From Peptoniphilus grossensis ph5 (lineage in GTDB: Bacteria; Bacillota; Clostridia; Tissierellales; Peptoniphilaceae), in the NCBI RefSeq assembly GCF_000311825.1, contig NZ_HE978567.1, forward strand, positions 415,826 to 479,825: 64,000 nucleotides of DNA, given 5' to 3'. The notes beneath the pieces were generated by a model, which ran no database searches, had not been told where the DNA came from, and saw nothing but the letters and a program-made list of their open reading frames with translations. Of the stretch, positions 18,575 through 26,660 are shown piece by piece. Position 1 is the stretch's first letter; every line of letters begins with the position of its first letter. The position numbers were made by a program, and so were the translations under genes.

Positions 18575-19399
18575 TCAATCAATGTAATCCTCCAATAGAT
18601 AAAAATAAAGACTTAAAATTAAAAAGTCGGCACAGCCACCTGGGCTTAAGTTTCTCCTTTTAAAGTCTCCATTAATTTTTTCAATCTCCCTCATGCCCTC
18701 TGAGGTCATGTAAAGCTTATTCCCAAGGACATACTTGGCACGTTCTTTTAAAAATTCAAGTCCTTCCATGCCGCCCCTCTTTATAATATTTGAGTCCTCA
18801 ATAAAGGTCATGTAATAATAAAGGGTGCCTGTAAGGGCGTAGTCAAAGTTCACTTCTTTTTCAGCCTTCTTCAAAAATTCTAAGCCGAGAAGGGCCTTTG
18901 CAAAGCCCTCTTCAGCCTCTTCTCTTATGCCCTTGACGCCATACTTTTTAAAATTTTCTTCCCCATGACTTGTGGCAGATTTTTTATTTAACTCATCAGT
19001 AATTCCTCGGTTCAAATAGGCAACCCTGGCAATAATTTTTTCAAAGGAAAAATTTTCTTTTTTTATTTCTATGGCAGTGGCGTAGACCATAAGTCCCAGA
19101 GAAAAAATAATTCCCTTGTGGGTGTTGGCACCACCCGTCGCCCTTTTCATCTTCTCTTCATAAATTACTCCAAATTTTCTGAGCTCCCTATAGTCTTCGC
19201 CTGCCGACTTTTCGCCAAGCTCATAGGCGATTTTAAAGTAATCGTGAAGAACTAAAGCTGAATTTATAAAATCTATGTAATCCATGTCCACGTGGGCACC
19301 CTGATCTATTAAAGTGACAAGCCCAGGCTTTGGGCTGAGTGACACCTCATAGATGAGTGCATAGGTGGACAGTCTCGCAATAATATCTGAATTTATCAT
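18575..19399 (-). CDS. citG: Triphosphoribosyl-dephospho-CoA synthase
   Basis: This 274-residue enzyme condenses ATP with dephospho-CoA to make the prosthetic-group precursor of citrate lyase. CitG/MdcB family signs are YEVSLSPKPGLVTLIDQGAH (about 17-36), MDYIDFINSA, ATGGANTHKGIIFSLG (about 87-102) and the C-terminal LSPGGCADFLILSLYF. The start follows GGAGGC. It is the first gene of citG-C-X. Its stop overlaps the probable true citC start region. The sequence upstream (19400-19520) shows no clear gene. Confidence 0.93.
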   Translation of the reverse strand: MINSDIIARLSTYALIYEVSLSPKPGLVTLIDQGAHVDMDYIDFINSALVLHDYFKIAYELGEKSAGEDYRELRKFGVIYEEKMKRATGGANTHKGIIFSLGLMVYATAIEIKKENFSFEKIIARVAYLNRGITDELNKKSATSHGEENFKKYGVKGIREEAEEGFAKALLGLEFLKKAEKEVNFDYALTGTLYYYMTFIEDSNIIKRGGMEGLEFLKERAKYVLGNKLYMTSEGMREIEKINGDFKRRNLSPGGCADFLILSLYFYLLEDYID

Positions 19400-19520
19400 A
19401 AAGCCTCCAATTTCATTATAATAAATAAAAAAATTTTCATCTACCCTTTATTTTTGTAGGGTCGACAGCTTTATTTTGATAAAAAATTTTAAATTATATT
19501 TAATCAAATTTTTATGCCAC

Positions 19521-19548
19521 AAAAAAACCGAGGTCGCCCTCGGTCTTA
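19521..19548 (-). terminator. Terminator downstream of hsp20
   Basis: ACCGAGG and CCTCGGT pair around GCGA on the minus strand and lead into a run of T. It lies 80 bases after the hsp20 stop. Confidence 0.85.
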
Positions 19549-19627
19549 AATTATTCTTTTTAGATTATTTATGAATATTCTAATTTGTACTTATCAAGTT
19601 ATAATTTTTCTAAATTTTTATAAAAGA

Positions 19628-20071
19628 TTATTTAATTTCAATCTTTTTATTTTTCTTTTCTTCAGTTTTTTTAGGAATTGTAATTTCCAAAATTCCACCT
19701 TCAAGTTTTGCAGACATATTTTCTTCGTCTATATCTTTAAAGAACATCCTTCTCATCATCTTTGATGACTTTCTTTCTCTGTGAATGTAATTTTTTTCCT
19801 TGTTTTCTTCATTAACTTCTTCATTTTTTTCAGCTGTAATTGTAAGCTTGCCTTCCTCAAAGTCTATGTCGATTTCATCTTTAGAAAATCCAGGAAGTTC
19901 AGCTTCAACTTTGTAGTCCTTGTCTTCGTCAATAACATCAACCTTAAAAGTTGCAGCTCTCATTGCCTTTTGAGGTGTGAAGTCGTCGTTAAAGAAAGAA
20001 TCTATCATGTCATAAAAATCATCAAATCTTGTATCTCTCAAATTATTTTTTTCATATGGTCTAATACTCAT
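19628..20071 (-). CDS. Hsp20/alpha-crystallin small heat shock protein
   Basis: This 147-residue chaperone binds unfolding proteins as large oligomers in the cytoplasm. The alpha-crystallin domain spans about residues 40-135: FKVDVIDEDKDYKVEAELPG, the strand ending GKLTITAE, RRMFFKDIDEENMSAKLEGG, and the end motif LEITIPKK, which supplies the I-x-I oligomer contact. The very Lys-rich tail is typical. The promoter carries both a CIRCE-like and a CtsR-type operator, so heat-shock control is predicted directly from the sequence. Confidence 0.95.
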   Translation of the reverse strand: MSIRPYEKNNLRDTRFDDFYDMIDSFFNDDFTPQKAMRAATFKVDVIDEDKDYKVEAELPGFSKDEIDIDFEEGKLTITAEKNEEVNEENKEKNYIHRERKSSKMMRRMFFKDIDEENMSAKLEGGILEITIPKKTEEKKNKKIEIK

Positions 20072-20099
20072 TTAAAAACTCCCCTTTATATTTAAATTA

Positions 20100-20126
20100 T
20101 TAGCAGCCGATGAACTCATCTGCTAA
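20100..20126. promoter_or_regulatory. CIRCE-like HrcA operator in the hsp20 leader
   Basis: TTAGCAG and CTGCTAA lie at the ends of a 27-base element with 9-9-9 geometry, as in the CIRCE operator (TTAGCACTC, 9 bases, GAGTGCTAA). The outer TTAGCA/TGCTAA halves match; the inner three bases of each arm differ. It falls just downstream of the predicted transcription start. Confidence 0.75.
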
Positions 20127-20134
20127 CTATTTAT

Positions 20135-20163
20135 AGTATAGGGCATTGGTCAAAGAATGTCAA
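20135..20163 (-). promoter_or_regulatory. hsp20 promoter
   Basis: TTGACA (20158-20163) and TATACT (20135-20140) are 17 bases apart on the minus strand, close to the housekeeping sigma consensus. A degenerate second CtsR-like pair (GGTCAAA then TGTCAAT, + strand 20148-20164) overlaps the -35. Confidence 0.85.
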
Positions 20164-20170
20164 TAGTATT

Positions 20171-20187
20171 TTTGACTTTTTTTGACC
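20171..20187 (-). promoter_or_regulatory. CtsR-type operator upstream of hsp20
   Basis: The minus strand reads GGTCAAA, AAA, AGTCAAA, an exact match to the direct-repeat CtsR consensus (R-GTCAAA, NAN, R-GTCAAA). It lies just upstream of the -35 box. Confidence 0.8.
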
Positions 20188-20224
20188 TTTCTTTAAAAAA
20201 TTTTTTAACTTTTCTTGCAAAAGA

Positions 20225-20252
20225 AAAAAGAAGGCTCTCGCCCTCTTCCTCT
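20225..20252 (-). terminator. Terminator downstream of ilvA
   Basis: A GC-rich imperfect hairpin (GAAGAGGGC, GAGA, GCCTTC) followed by TTTTTT on the minus strand, about 15 bases after the ilvA stop. Confidence 0.65.
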
Positions 20253-20266
20253 TTAAGTTAATTTAT

Positions 20267-21475
20267 TTAAAATTGTGTGTCGTTATAATTTGCCTTAAAT
20301 ACATAGAAGTCTTGGTTTAGGGCTGTGATTATTTGCTCTTGATGTGCCTTGTCCTTTGTGTCAATAACTAGGTTAACTATCATGGAATCAATTGTATCTC
20401 CAACTACATCTATGTTTTGACCAATTTTAACTATGTTTGCTCCTTCTCTTTCAAGAAGTTTTGTCATGCGAGTCATTTCTCCTGGTTGGTCATTTAATTT
20501 GATCTTAAGTTCCATTCTTCTGTTAGTCTTGTAAAGACCCTTTTCTATAACCTTTGAAACTCTTGTTACATCAATGTTGCCGCCAGAAAGTACGCAGCAA
20601 ACTTTTTTGCCCTTGTGGTTAAATTTCTTATACATTAAGGCTGCTACAGTTGAAGCTGCTGCTCCTTCTGTTATAATTTTATTTTTTTCAAGAAGGGTAA
20701 GAATTGCGGATGAAATTTCTCCTTCAGTTACCAATACTATTTCGTCAACATATTCCTTAACTATGTCAAAAGTAAGTTTTCCTGGAGTTTTTACTGCAAT
20801 ACCGTCGGCAATTGTTGAGCCGCCCTTTACTGTTAAAATTTTTCCTTCTTTAATAGATTCATACATGCTTGGAGATATTTTTGTTTGAACTCCAATGATT
20901 TTTATGTTAGGGTTGATGCTCTTTGCTGCAAGGGCGATACCAGAAATAAGTCCGCCGCCGCCAATTGGCACAACTATAATGTCTGTGTCAGGAAGTTTTT
21001 CCAAAATTTCAAGTCCAATAGTTCCTTGACCTGCAATAACTTTTTCGTCGTCAAAAGGTGCTATAAAAGTGAAGCCTTCTTCCTTGGAAAGTTTTGCTGC
21101 ATAAGCTGCTGCGTCGTCAAAGGAATCCTTAACAAGTTCTACTTCTGCTCCATAGTTTCTTGTTGCTTGAACCTTGGAAAGTGGTGCGTGATATGGCATA
21201 CAAATGATAGATCTTATTCCTCTTTCAGTTGCTGATTTTGCAACACCTTGAGCGTGGTTACCTGCAGAGCAAGCTACAACACCTTTTTCTGCTTCTTCGT
21301 CAGTAAGTGTTGCAATTTTGTTATAAGCTCCTCTTAGTTTAAAAGAGCCTGTGTCTTGCAAAACTTCTACTTTTAAGTAAACATCTTCTCCTAGGTTTGG
21401 GGCATAAACTACTGGCGTTTCCTTAATGTGACCCTTTAATCTTTCCTTGGCATCATAAATTTCTTTTACATCCAT
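20267..21475 (-). CDS. ilvA: Threonine ammonia-lyase with ACT domain
   Basis: This 402-residue PLP enzyme deaminates threonine to 2-oxobutanoate. The PLP lysine is K46 in GSFKLRGAYNK, the phosphate-binding glycine loop is PIGGGGLISG (about 170-179), and an ACT-type domain occupies about 325-402 (MELKIKLNDQPGEMTRMTKLL). This medium-length form occurs in catabolic and biosynthetic versions, and the sequence does not decide between them. No ilv/leu genes are adjacent, so supply of 2-oxobutanoate for propionate fermentation is possible. The start follows AAGGAGA. It follows DUF951 by 1 base and is probably in one operon with it and mscS. Confidence 0.93.
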   Translation of the reverse strand: MDVKEIYDAKERLKGHIKETPVVYAPNLGEDVYLKVEVLQDTGSFKLRGAYNKIATLTDEEAEKGVVACSAGNHAQGVAKSATERGIRSIICMPYHAPLSKVQATRNYGAEVELVKDSFDDAAAYAAKLSKEEGFTFIAPFDDEKVIAGQGTIGLEILEKLPDTDIIVVPIGGGGLISGIALAAKSINPNIKIIGVQTKISPSMYESIKEGKILTVKGGSTIADGIAVKTPGKLTFDIVKEYVDEIVLVTEGEISSAILTLLEKNKIITEGAAASTVAALMYKKFNHKGKKVCCVLSGGNIDVTRVSKVIEKGLYKTNRRMELKIKLNDQPGEMTRMTKLLEREGANIVKIGQNIDVVGDTIDSMIVNLVIDTKDKAHQEQIITALNQDFYVFKANYNDTQF

Positions 21476-21476
21476 T

Positions 21477-21701
21477 TTATTCTCCTTCTTTCTTGTGATG
21501 GATTATGCTAACAAATTTATCATCTTCTAAAATTTTTCTAACCCTTTTTTCAAAATCCATTCGGCTCATCCAAATGATTCTTTCGCAACCTAGGCACTTC
21601 AACTTTATGTCGGCGCCCTTTCTCACTATCTCCCATTTATTTTCGCCACAGGGATGTCCCTTTTTTAGCGTAACGATGTCACCCAAATTATAGTATAGCA
21701 T
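21477..21701 (-). CDS. DUF951 family protein
   Basis: This 74-residue protein is a clear DUF951 member: YYNLGDIVTLKKGHPCGENKW at the start, then EIVRKGADIKLKCLGCERII and MSRMDFEKRV. The family is small, conserved in Firmicutes, and often next to mscS and the ychF/serS region; its function is unknown. Two Cys (in HPCG and CLGC) could bind metal. ATG at 21701 is chosen over the overlapping GTG three bases upstream because it is 6 bases from GGGAGG. It overlaps the end of mscS. Confidence 0.9.
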   Translation of the reverse strand: MLYYNLGDIVTLKKGHPCGENKWEIVRKGADIKLKCLGCERIIWMSRMDFEKRVRKILEDDKFVSIIHHKKEGE

Positions 21702-22566
21702 CACTGTCCTCCCTTTGTATCAATTTATTTCTAATAATTGGCATTTTTATTTTTTCTCTTTGCATGGTTTTTAAAATCTCTGCTCTTATTGCATATTCAA
21801 GGTCGTATTGGTCGCCCTGCCTTGTATAGTAGACAAGACTCATCATGTAGGCGTCCTTGGCATTTTCAGTAACTCCCCAAAGATTTGGCCCCAATACCAT
21901 GTCCTCGTGGTCCCTATATTTTTCTAGGGCTTCCTTTATTTTCTCACTTACCAAGGATGGGTCGCAAGAATTGTCCACATAAAAATCAATTCTCGTCCTC
22001 ACATTTGCCCTTTCCTTGTTGGAGACAATGGAGATATTGCTGTTGGGAATTATGTGAAGAATTTTATTGAAGTCGCGAATCTTTGTAACCCTAAGACCCA
22101 CATCTTCGACTACGCCTTCAATGTCTCCTATCTCAACTAAGTCGCCAACAGAGTACTGGTCCTCAAAGATAATAAAAAATCCATTGATGAGGTCCTTGAC
22201 AAGATTTTGGGCGCCAACACCTATTGCCAGTGAAAAGACACCTAGAGTTGCAAGTATGGGCGCAATGGAAATTTCAAAGACGCTCATGATTATTGTTATG
22301 CCTATAAAAATTAAGACAACTTTTATTATTCTCTTTATTAAATTTGCAACTGTGACAATCCTGTTGTAGGATCCCTTTTCCTTTATCTTTTCCGAATTTA
22401 ATTGTCTATTAATAAAACCATCTATAATTTGTAAAATTATAAAAATTCCAATAATTATGGCGGCAACTACAGCAAACCTCTGCCAAGAGCCCAGTCCTCC
22501 AAAGGTAGACTGAAGGGCTGCATCAGCTTCATTTGCAACAGCGCTTGTATTTTTCTCTAAATTCAC
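21688..22566 (-). CDS. Small-conductance mechanosensitive channel family protein
   Basis: This 292-residue MscS-family protein opens under membrane tension to release solutes after osmotic downshock. Three hydrophobic segments occupy about 30-135. The pore helix region is LATLGVFSLAIGVGAQNLVKDLING (about 113-137), rich in Gly and Ala as in MscS. The beta domain follows with FIIFEDQYSVGDLVEIGDIEG. The start is GTG, supported by GAGGTG upstream. It sits 1 base after the stop of the propeller-like gene and overlaps DUF951, so the four genes including ilvA form a tight operon. Confidence 0.93.
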   Translation of the reverse strand: MNLEKNTSAVANEADAALQSTFGGLGSWQRFAVVAAIIIGIFIILQIIDGFINRQLNSEKIKEKGSYNRIVTVANLIKRIIKVVLIFIGITIIMSVFEISIAPILATLGVFSLAIGVGAQNLVKDLINGFFIIFEDQYSVGDLVEIGDIEGVVEDVGLRVTKIRDFNKILHIIPNSNISIVSNKERANVRTRIDFYVDNSCDPSLVSEKIKEALEKYRDHEDMVLGPNLWGVTENAKDAYMMSLVYYTRQGDQYDLEYAIRAEILKTMQREKIKMPIIRNKLIQREDSDAIL

Positions 22567-22567
22567 C

Positions 22568-23647
22568 TTACACCTCTTTATAAGTGGTTTCTATTCTATT
22601 TTCATCTTCTCTCACTGTATTTGAATTGACAACGGAATAAAGATTTAGCTCGCCATTTCTAAGGGCGCCAATTAAAAGTCCGTTGATTTTTATTTTGTCA
22701 AGAGAGTAGCCAAGTCTCGTGTAAAACTCTCCACGATTTCCTATCTCTCCACCAACATCGCTAGGTCCATAGACATAAATTGAGCCAGAGACATTTTCCA
22801 TTTTGTTGACATTGGCTGCAATTATTTTTTTCTCGCCAGGCTTTAGGGCATAATCATACTTGGTGATAATGCCTGAGTGAAGAAGATAAGTGTCCCTTCC
22901 CTCCACTAAAACATCGGAGACATTGGGGATCTTCGCCTCATATATTTTGCCTGCGTCCATAAACCTATAAATCGCCTTGTCTGTAAGGGCGAGGACAGAC
23001 CTCTTGTCCTTTTTCACAAAAAATACTATCTCGTGATTTAAGACCTGGCTCTTTTTATTTCCCTTGTGGAGAGAATAAAGAAGGGAAGAGTAGCCACTGG
23101 CGTCATTTTTTATCTCAGCAACAGAAAGATTTTTTGAATCTAAAATGTCGTGAGTTAAAATTTGATTTCCCGTCCTGTAAATTTCTGTGAGAGTGGAGTC
23201 GTTGCCCATTAAGTATAAAATTTCATTATTCTCGTCAACTACATGAAAGATAATATTTGCATTTTCGTAGGAAATATTAAAAACTTCGCCCTTTACATCA
23301 GTTGTAGAAAGGAGCTCGCCCATTTCAGAATACATGTGGACCTTGCCCAAGTCCTTTTCATACAAAAAAGCGTAGTTGTTGGCAAAAAATGCCTCGATAT
23401 TTTCGTCTTCTCTCTGAATTTTTTTTATAATGTTGCCGTCTCTATCTGTTATGTATAAAACAGGATCAGCCCACAAAAAAACTGACTTAGATGAAATGGA
23501 AAAGTCCTCTATGGGCTCATTGACACTTACACCCTTAAGCCTAACAATGGTTCTGTCCTTGGAAAAATTTTTGTGGTTAAAATATATAAATCCAAAAAAT
23601 ATTAATAATAAAACTAAAATAATTGCGTGATTTTTCTTTAATTTCAA
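22568..23647 (-). CDS. Membrane-anchored propeller-like protein (possibly DUF5711)
   Basis: This 359-residue protein has one N-terminal transmembrane helix (about 8-24) and then an extracytoplasmic region. That region has repeated short strands of the form xxLYITDRDGN, AFLYEKDLGKVHMYSEMGE, and SIYVYGPSD, suggesting a beta-propeller. The first part (TIVRLKGVSVNEPIEDFSIS) resembles the DUF5711 family; that assignment is from memory of the pattern. Start is TTG after GGGAGTG. It heads the operon with mscS. Function is unknown; a cell-envelope sensor or scaffold is a guess. Confidence 0.7.
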   Translation of the reverse strand: MKLKKNHAIILVLLLIFFGFIYFNHKNFSKDRTIVRLKGVSVNEPIEDFSISSKSVFLWADPVLYITDRDGNIIKKIQREDENIEAFFANNYAFLYEKDLGKVHMYSEMGELLSTTDVKGEVFNISYENANIIFHVVDENNEILYLMGNDSTLTEIYRTGNQILTHDILDSKNLSVAEIKNDASGYSSLLYSLHKGNKKSQVLNHEIVFFVKKDKRSVLALTDKAIYRFMDAGKIYEAKIPNVSDVLVEGRDTYLLHSGIITKYDYALKPGEKKIIAANVNKMENVSGSIYVYGPSDVGGEIGNRGEFYTRLGYSLDKIKINGLLIGALRNGELNLYSVVNSNTVREDENRIETTYKEV

Positions 23648-23739
23648 AATATCACTCCCGACTTAATTATAACATTTATAAAATTATTTTTACATTTTTT
23701 TGCAATTAAAAAGAGATGCCTTAAACATCTCTTAATCCT

Positions 23740-24639
23740 TTATTTTTTATTTAAGACCACTGCGCCAAGTAGGACAAAAATTAGTCCAAGTATTATATAT
23801 ATTGTGAGCTCTTCACCGAGGACTAGGACAGATAAAATCGTCCCGAAAATCGGAATAAATAATTTATAAACTCCAAACTCACTAGCGCTGTGGGTCTGTA
23901 GGACTGATGTCCAAATTGTAAAGCTAGTGGCTGATATAAAGGCGCCGTAAGACAGCATGAGAAAGAGCTTAAGGTCAAAGTTCACAAGGGATGTGTGAGT
24001 CAAGGCACCAATGATTATAAGGGGAGTCGCTCCAAGGAGAAATTGTGTCCCCGTCATCAAAAAGGAATTTTGGTCTCTTCCATATTTTCTTATTAAAACT
24101 GACGCAAGAGCGTTAAGTGTTGTGGCGATTAAAATAAATCCTTCACCTGTAAGCTTAAAATGAAAGCTCCCTCTATCCTTTAGGTTTATTATGATTAAGC
24201 CAAGAGAGCCAATAATTAGGGCTGCAAGCTTTCTTCCCGTAAGTTTTTCGTCGGCAATTAAAATTACAGAAATTATTACAGTTATAAAGGCATTGGATGC
24301 CTGAATGACTGCTGCCAGTGATCCTAGTGTGTTGGAAAGACCAATGTAGTAGGTGCTGTACTGGAGTGTGGTCTGTATTAGCGCCAAAATTATTATGAAT
24401 TTGAAATTTATTTTGTCCCTCTCAACTTTTTCCTTGTTGAAAATAAAAAAGTATATATAGGTCAAGAGTCCCGCCATAAAAAATCTAATTCCTGCAATAA
24501 AAATTTTTCCACCAGGATCATCGGGGAGGATGCCTGCGTGAAGGTAGGTCAGCTTTATGAGGGGAATGGCAGAACCCCAAAGGAGCATTGCCATAAGAGA
24601 AAAAATTATCGCCCATCTTTTTTCTTTAATTAAGTTCAT
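23740..24639 (-). CDS. DMT-superfamily (EamA) transporter
   Basis: This 299-residue membrane protein has ten hydrophobic helices in two EamA repeats (about 12-140 and 155-295), including LLWGSAIPLIKL in the first and LNALASVLIRKYGRD in the second. The family exports amino acids, nucleotides or other metabolites; substrate cannot be read from sequence. Start follows GAGAGGT. It is transcribed after a short gap from tkt, whose terminator lies just upstream, so it may have its own promoter. Confidence 0.9.
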   Translation of the reverse strand: MNLIKEKRWAIIFSLMAMLLWGSAIPLIKLTYLHAGILPDDPGGKIFIAGIRFFMAGLLTYIYFFIFNKEKVERDKINFKFIIILALIQTTLQYSTYYIGLSNTLGSLAAVIQASNAFITVIISVILIADEKLTGRKLAALIIGSLGLIIINLKDRGSFHFKLTGEGFILIATTLNALASVLIRKYGRDQNSFLMTGTQFLLGATPLIIIGALTHTSLVNFDLKLFLMLSYGAFISATSFTIWTSVLQTHSASEFGVYKLFIPIFGTILSVLVLGEELTIYIILGLIFVLLGAVVLNKK

Positions 24640-24664
24640 CTTTACCTCTCAGTTTTTCCTAAAT

Positions 24665-24692
24665 AAAAAAGGAGGTCGCCCTCCCTTTTATT
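24665..24692 (-). terminator. Terminator of transketolase
   Basis: AAAAGGGAGG and CCTCCTTTTTT pair around GCGA on the minus strand, 8 bases after the tkt stop. Confidence 0.85.
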
Positions 24693-24699
24693 TTTTATT

Positions 24700-26649
24700 T
24701 TAAAATTCTTCTATCTTTCTCTTAATATTTTCTGCTGTGAAGCCAAATCTTTCAAAGACTTCTGATCCCTTGCCGCTTGCGCCAAAGGTGTCAATGGCAA
24801 TTGCCATGCCCTTTGTGCCAATGTACTTGTGCCAGCCAAAGGATGAAAGTGATTCAAGAGAAATTCTCTTTTCTATTTTTGAAGGAAGGATTTTTTCCTT
24901 GTAATCAGAAGATTGCCCATCAAAAAGTTCCATAGAAGGCATTGAAACCACACGCACTCCCTTAAGTCCTTCTGCTGCTTCTAGAGCAAGAGAAACTTCA
25001 GAGCCTGTTGCAATTACAATTTTTTCTAGGTCGCCCTCTTCTTCTTTTATAATGTAGGCTCCCTTCATGATATCCCTTGATGAATTTTCTAGTTGTGGCA
25101 AGTTTTGTCTTGAAAGGGCAAGAACAACAGGTGTGTTCTTAGAGTTGAAGGCAAGGTTAAGTGCTGCTGCAGTCTCTCTTCCATCAGCTGGTCTCAAAAC
25201 AATGATGCCAGGAATTGATCTTAGCATTGCCAAGTGCTCAATTGGTTCATGAGTTGGTCCGTCTTCGCCAACTCCAATGGAGTCGTGAGTGAAGATGTAG
25301 ACATTAGGCAAGTTCATTAGGGCAGCAAGTCTAATTGTTGGCTTTAAGTAATCGCTAAATACTAAAAATGTTGCCGCATAAGTTTTTAGTCCGCCGTGAA
25401 GTAGGATTCCATTAGTGATGGCTCCCATGGCATTTTCGCGAACGCCAAAGGTCAAGTTTCTGCCGGCTCTATTTTCTGCTGAAAAATATTCTTCGCCCTT
25501 TAACATAGTCTTATTTGATGGACCTAAATCTGCTGAGCCACCAAAAATGTGAATATTATCTTTTGCAATTTTATTTAAAACTTCTCCAGAAACGCTACGA
25601 GTTGCCATGTCCTTAGTGAAAGAATCGTAATAAGAATCTTCTAGTAGTTCCTTCTTTTCTGGATTAAAGGAAGCCTTGTAGTCCTCATATTCCTTTGGAT
25701 ATTTTTTAGCGTATTCTTCTTCAAGATTTTTCTTTTCAGTAGCTTTTCTTGTATTTTCTTCTACAATTTTTTTGAAGTGGTCTCTCACATCATCTGCCAC
25801 ATAAAAATCTTGGTCAGGAAGTTCAAAAAACTCGCGAGTTGACTTTCTATTTTCTTGACCAAGTGGTTCGCCGTGAGCCTTTGCAGAGTCTTCTCTAGGT
25901 GATCCGTAGCCAATTTTTGTCTTCACTTCAATTAGTGCTGGTCTTTCTGATTTTTTTGCCTCTTCAATTTTTTCATTTATTTCTTCTAAATTATTTCCAT
26001 CTTCTACAAGGAAAGTATCCCAGCCAAGAGCTTGGTATCTCTTGCGAACATCTTCTGAGAAGGCAAGGTCAGTTGAGCCTTCAATGGAAATTTTATTTGA
26101 ATCGTAAAGGACAATTAATTTACTTAATTTTAATGTGCCTGCAAGGGAAGATGCCTCGTTGGAAATTCCTTCCATTAAACATCCATCGCCAACTAGGGCA
26201 TAAGTATAGTGATCTACAAGTTTTAAATCATCTTTGTTGTAAAGGGCTGCAAGTTTTTCTTCTGCAATAGCCATACCAACTGCCATAGCAATACCTTGAC
26301 CAAGGGGACCAGTAGTTGCCTCAACACCCCTAGTGTGACCATACTCTGGATGACCTGGAGTCTTTGAGTCAAGTTGTCTAAAGTTTTTTAAATCATCAAG
26401 GCTTAGGCCATAATCAAATAAATAGAAAAGTGAATATAAAAGAGCAGACCCATGCCCTGCAGACAAGATAAATCTGTCTCTATTTTTCCAATCTAAGTCC
26501 TTAGAATCTCTCACTAAATGATTTTTAAAAAGTGCGTAAGCCATTGGGGCAGCGCCTAGTGGAAGACCAGGATGACCTGAGTTTGCACTTTCAATTTGAT
26601 CCACTGACAGCATTCTTATAGTATTAACTGCTTTATTTTCGATATTCAA
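24700..26649 (-). CDS. tkt: Transketolase
   Basis: This thiamine-diphosphate enzyme moves two-carbon units between sugar phosphates in the pentose phosphate pathway. It is a single full-length chain of 649 residues. Seen in order are SANSGHPGLPLGAAPMAY (about 22-39), GHGSALLYS, TGPLGQGIAMAVGMA (about 111-125), the ThDP motif GDGCLMEG (about 149-156), and VFSDYLKPTIRLAALM with HDSIGVGEDGPTHEP. TTG at 26647-26649 is preferred because GAGGAG lies 8 bases upstream. The glycosyltransferase gene ends 12 bases before it. Confidence 0.95.
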   Translation of the reverse strand: MNIENKAVNTIRMLSVDQIESANSGHPGLPLGAAPMAYALFKNHLVRDSKDLDWKNRDRFILSAGHGSALLYSLFYLFDYGLSLDDLKNFRQLDSKTPGHPEYGHTRGVEATTGPLGQGIAMAVGMAIAEEKLAALYNKDDLKLVDHYTYALVGDGCLMEGISNEASSLAGTLKLSKLIVLYDSNKISIEGSTDLAFSEDVRKRYQALGWDTFLVEDGNNLEEINEKIEEAKKSERPALIEVKTKIGYGSPREDSAKAHGEPLGQENRKSTREFFELPDQDFYVADDVRDHFKKIVEENTRKATEKKNLEEEYAKKYPKEYEDYKASFNPEKKELLEDSYYDSFTKDMATRSVSGEVLNKIAKDNIHIFGGSADLGPSNKTMLKGEEYFSAENRAGRNLTFGVRENAMGAITNGILLHGGLKTYAATFLVFSDYLKPTIRLAALMNLPNVYIFTHDSIGVGEDGPTHEPIEHLAMLRSIPGIIVLRPADGRETAAALNLAFNSKNTPVVLALSRQNLPQLENSSRDIMKGAYIIKEEEGDLEKIVIATGSEVSLALEAAEGLKGVRVVSMPSMELFDGQSSDYKEKILPSKIEKRISLESLSSFGWHKYIGTKGMAIAIDTFGASGKGSEVFERFGFTAENIKRKIEEF

Positions 26650-26660
26650 AATTCCACTCC

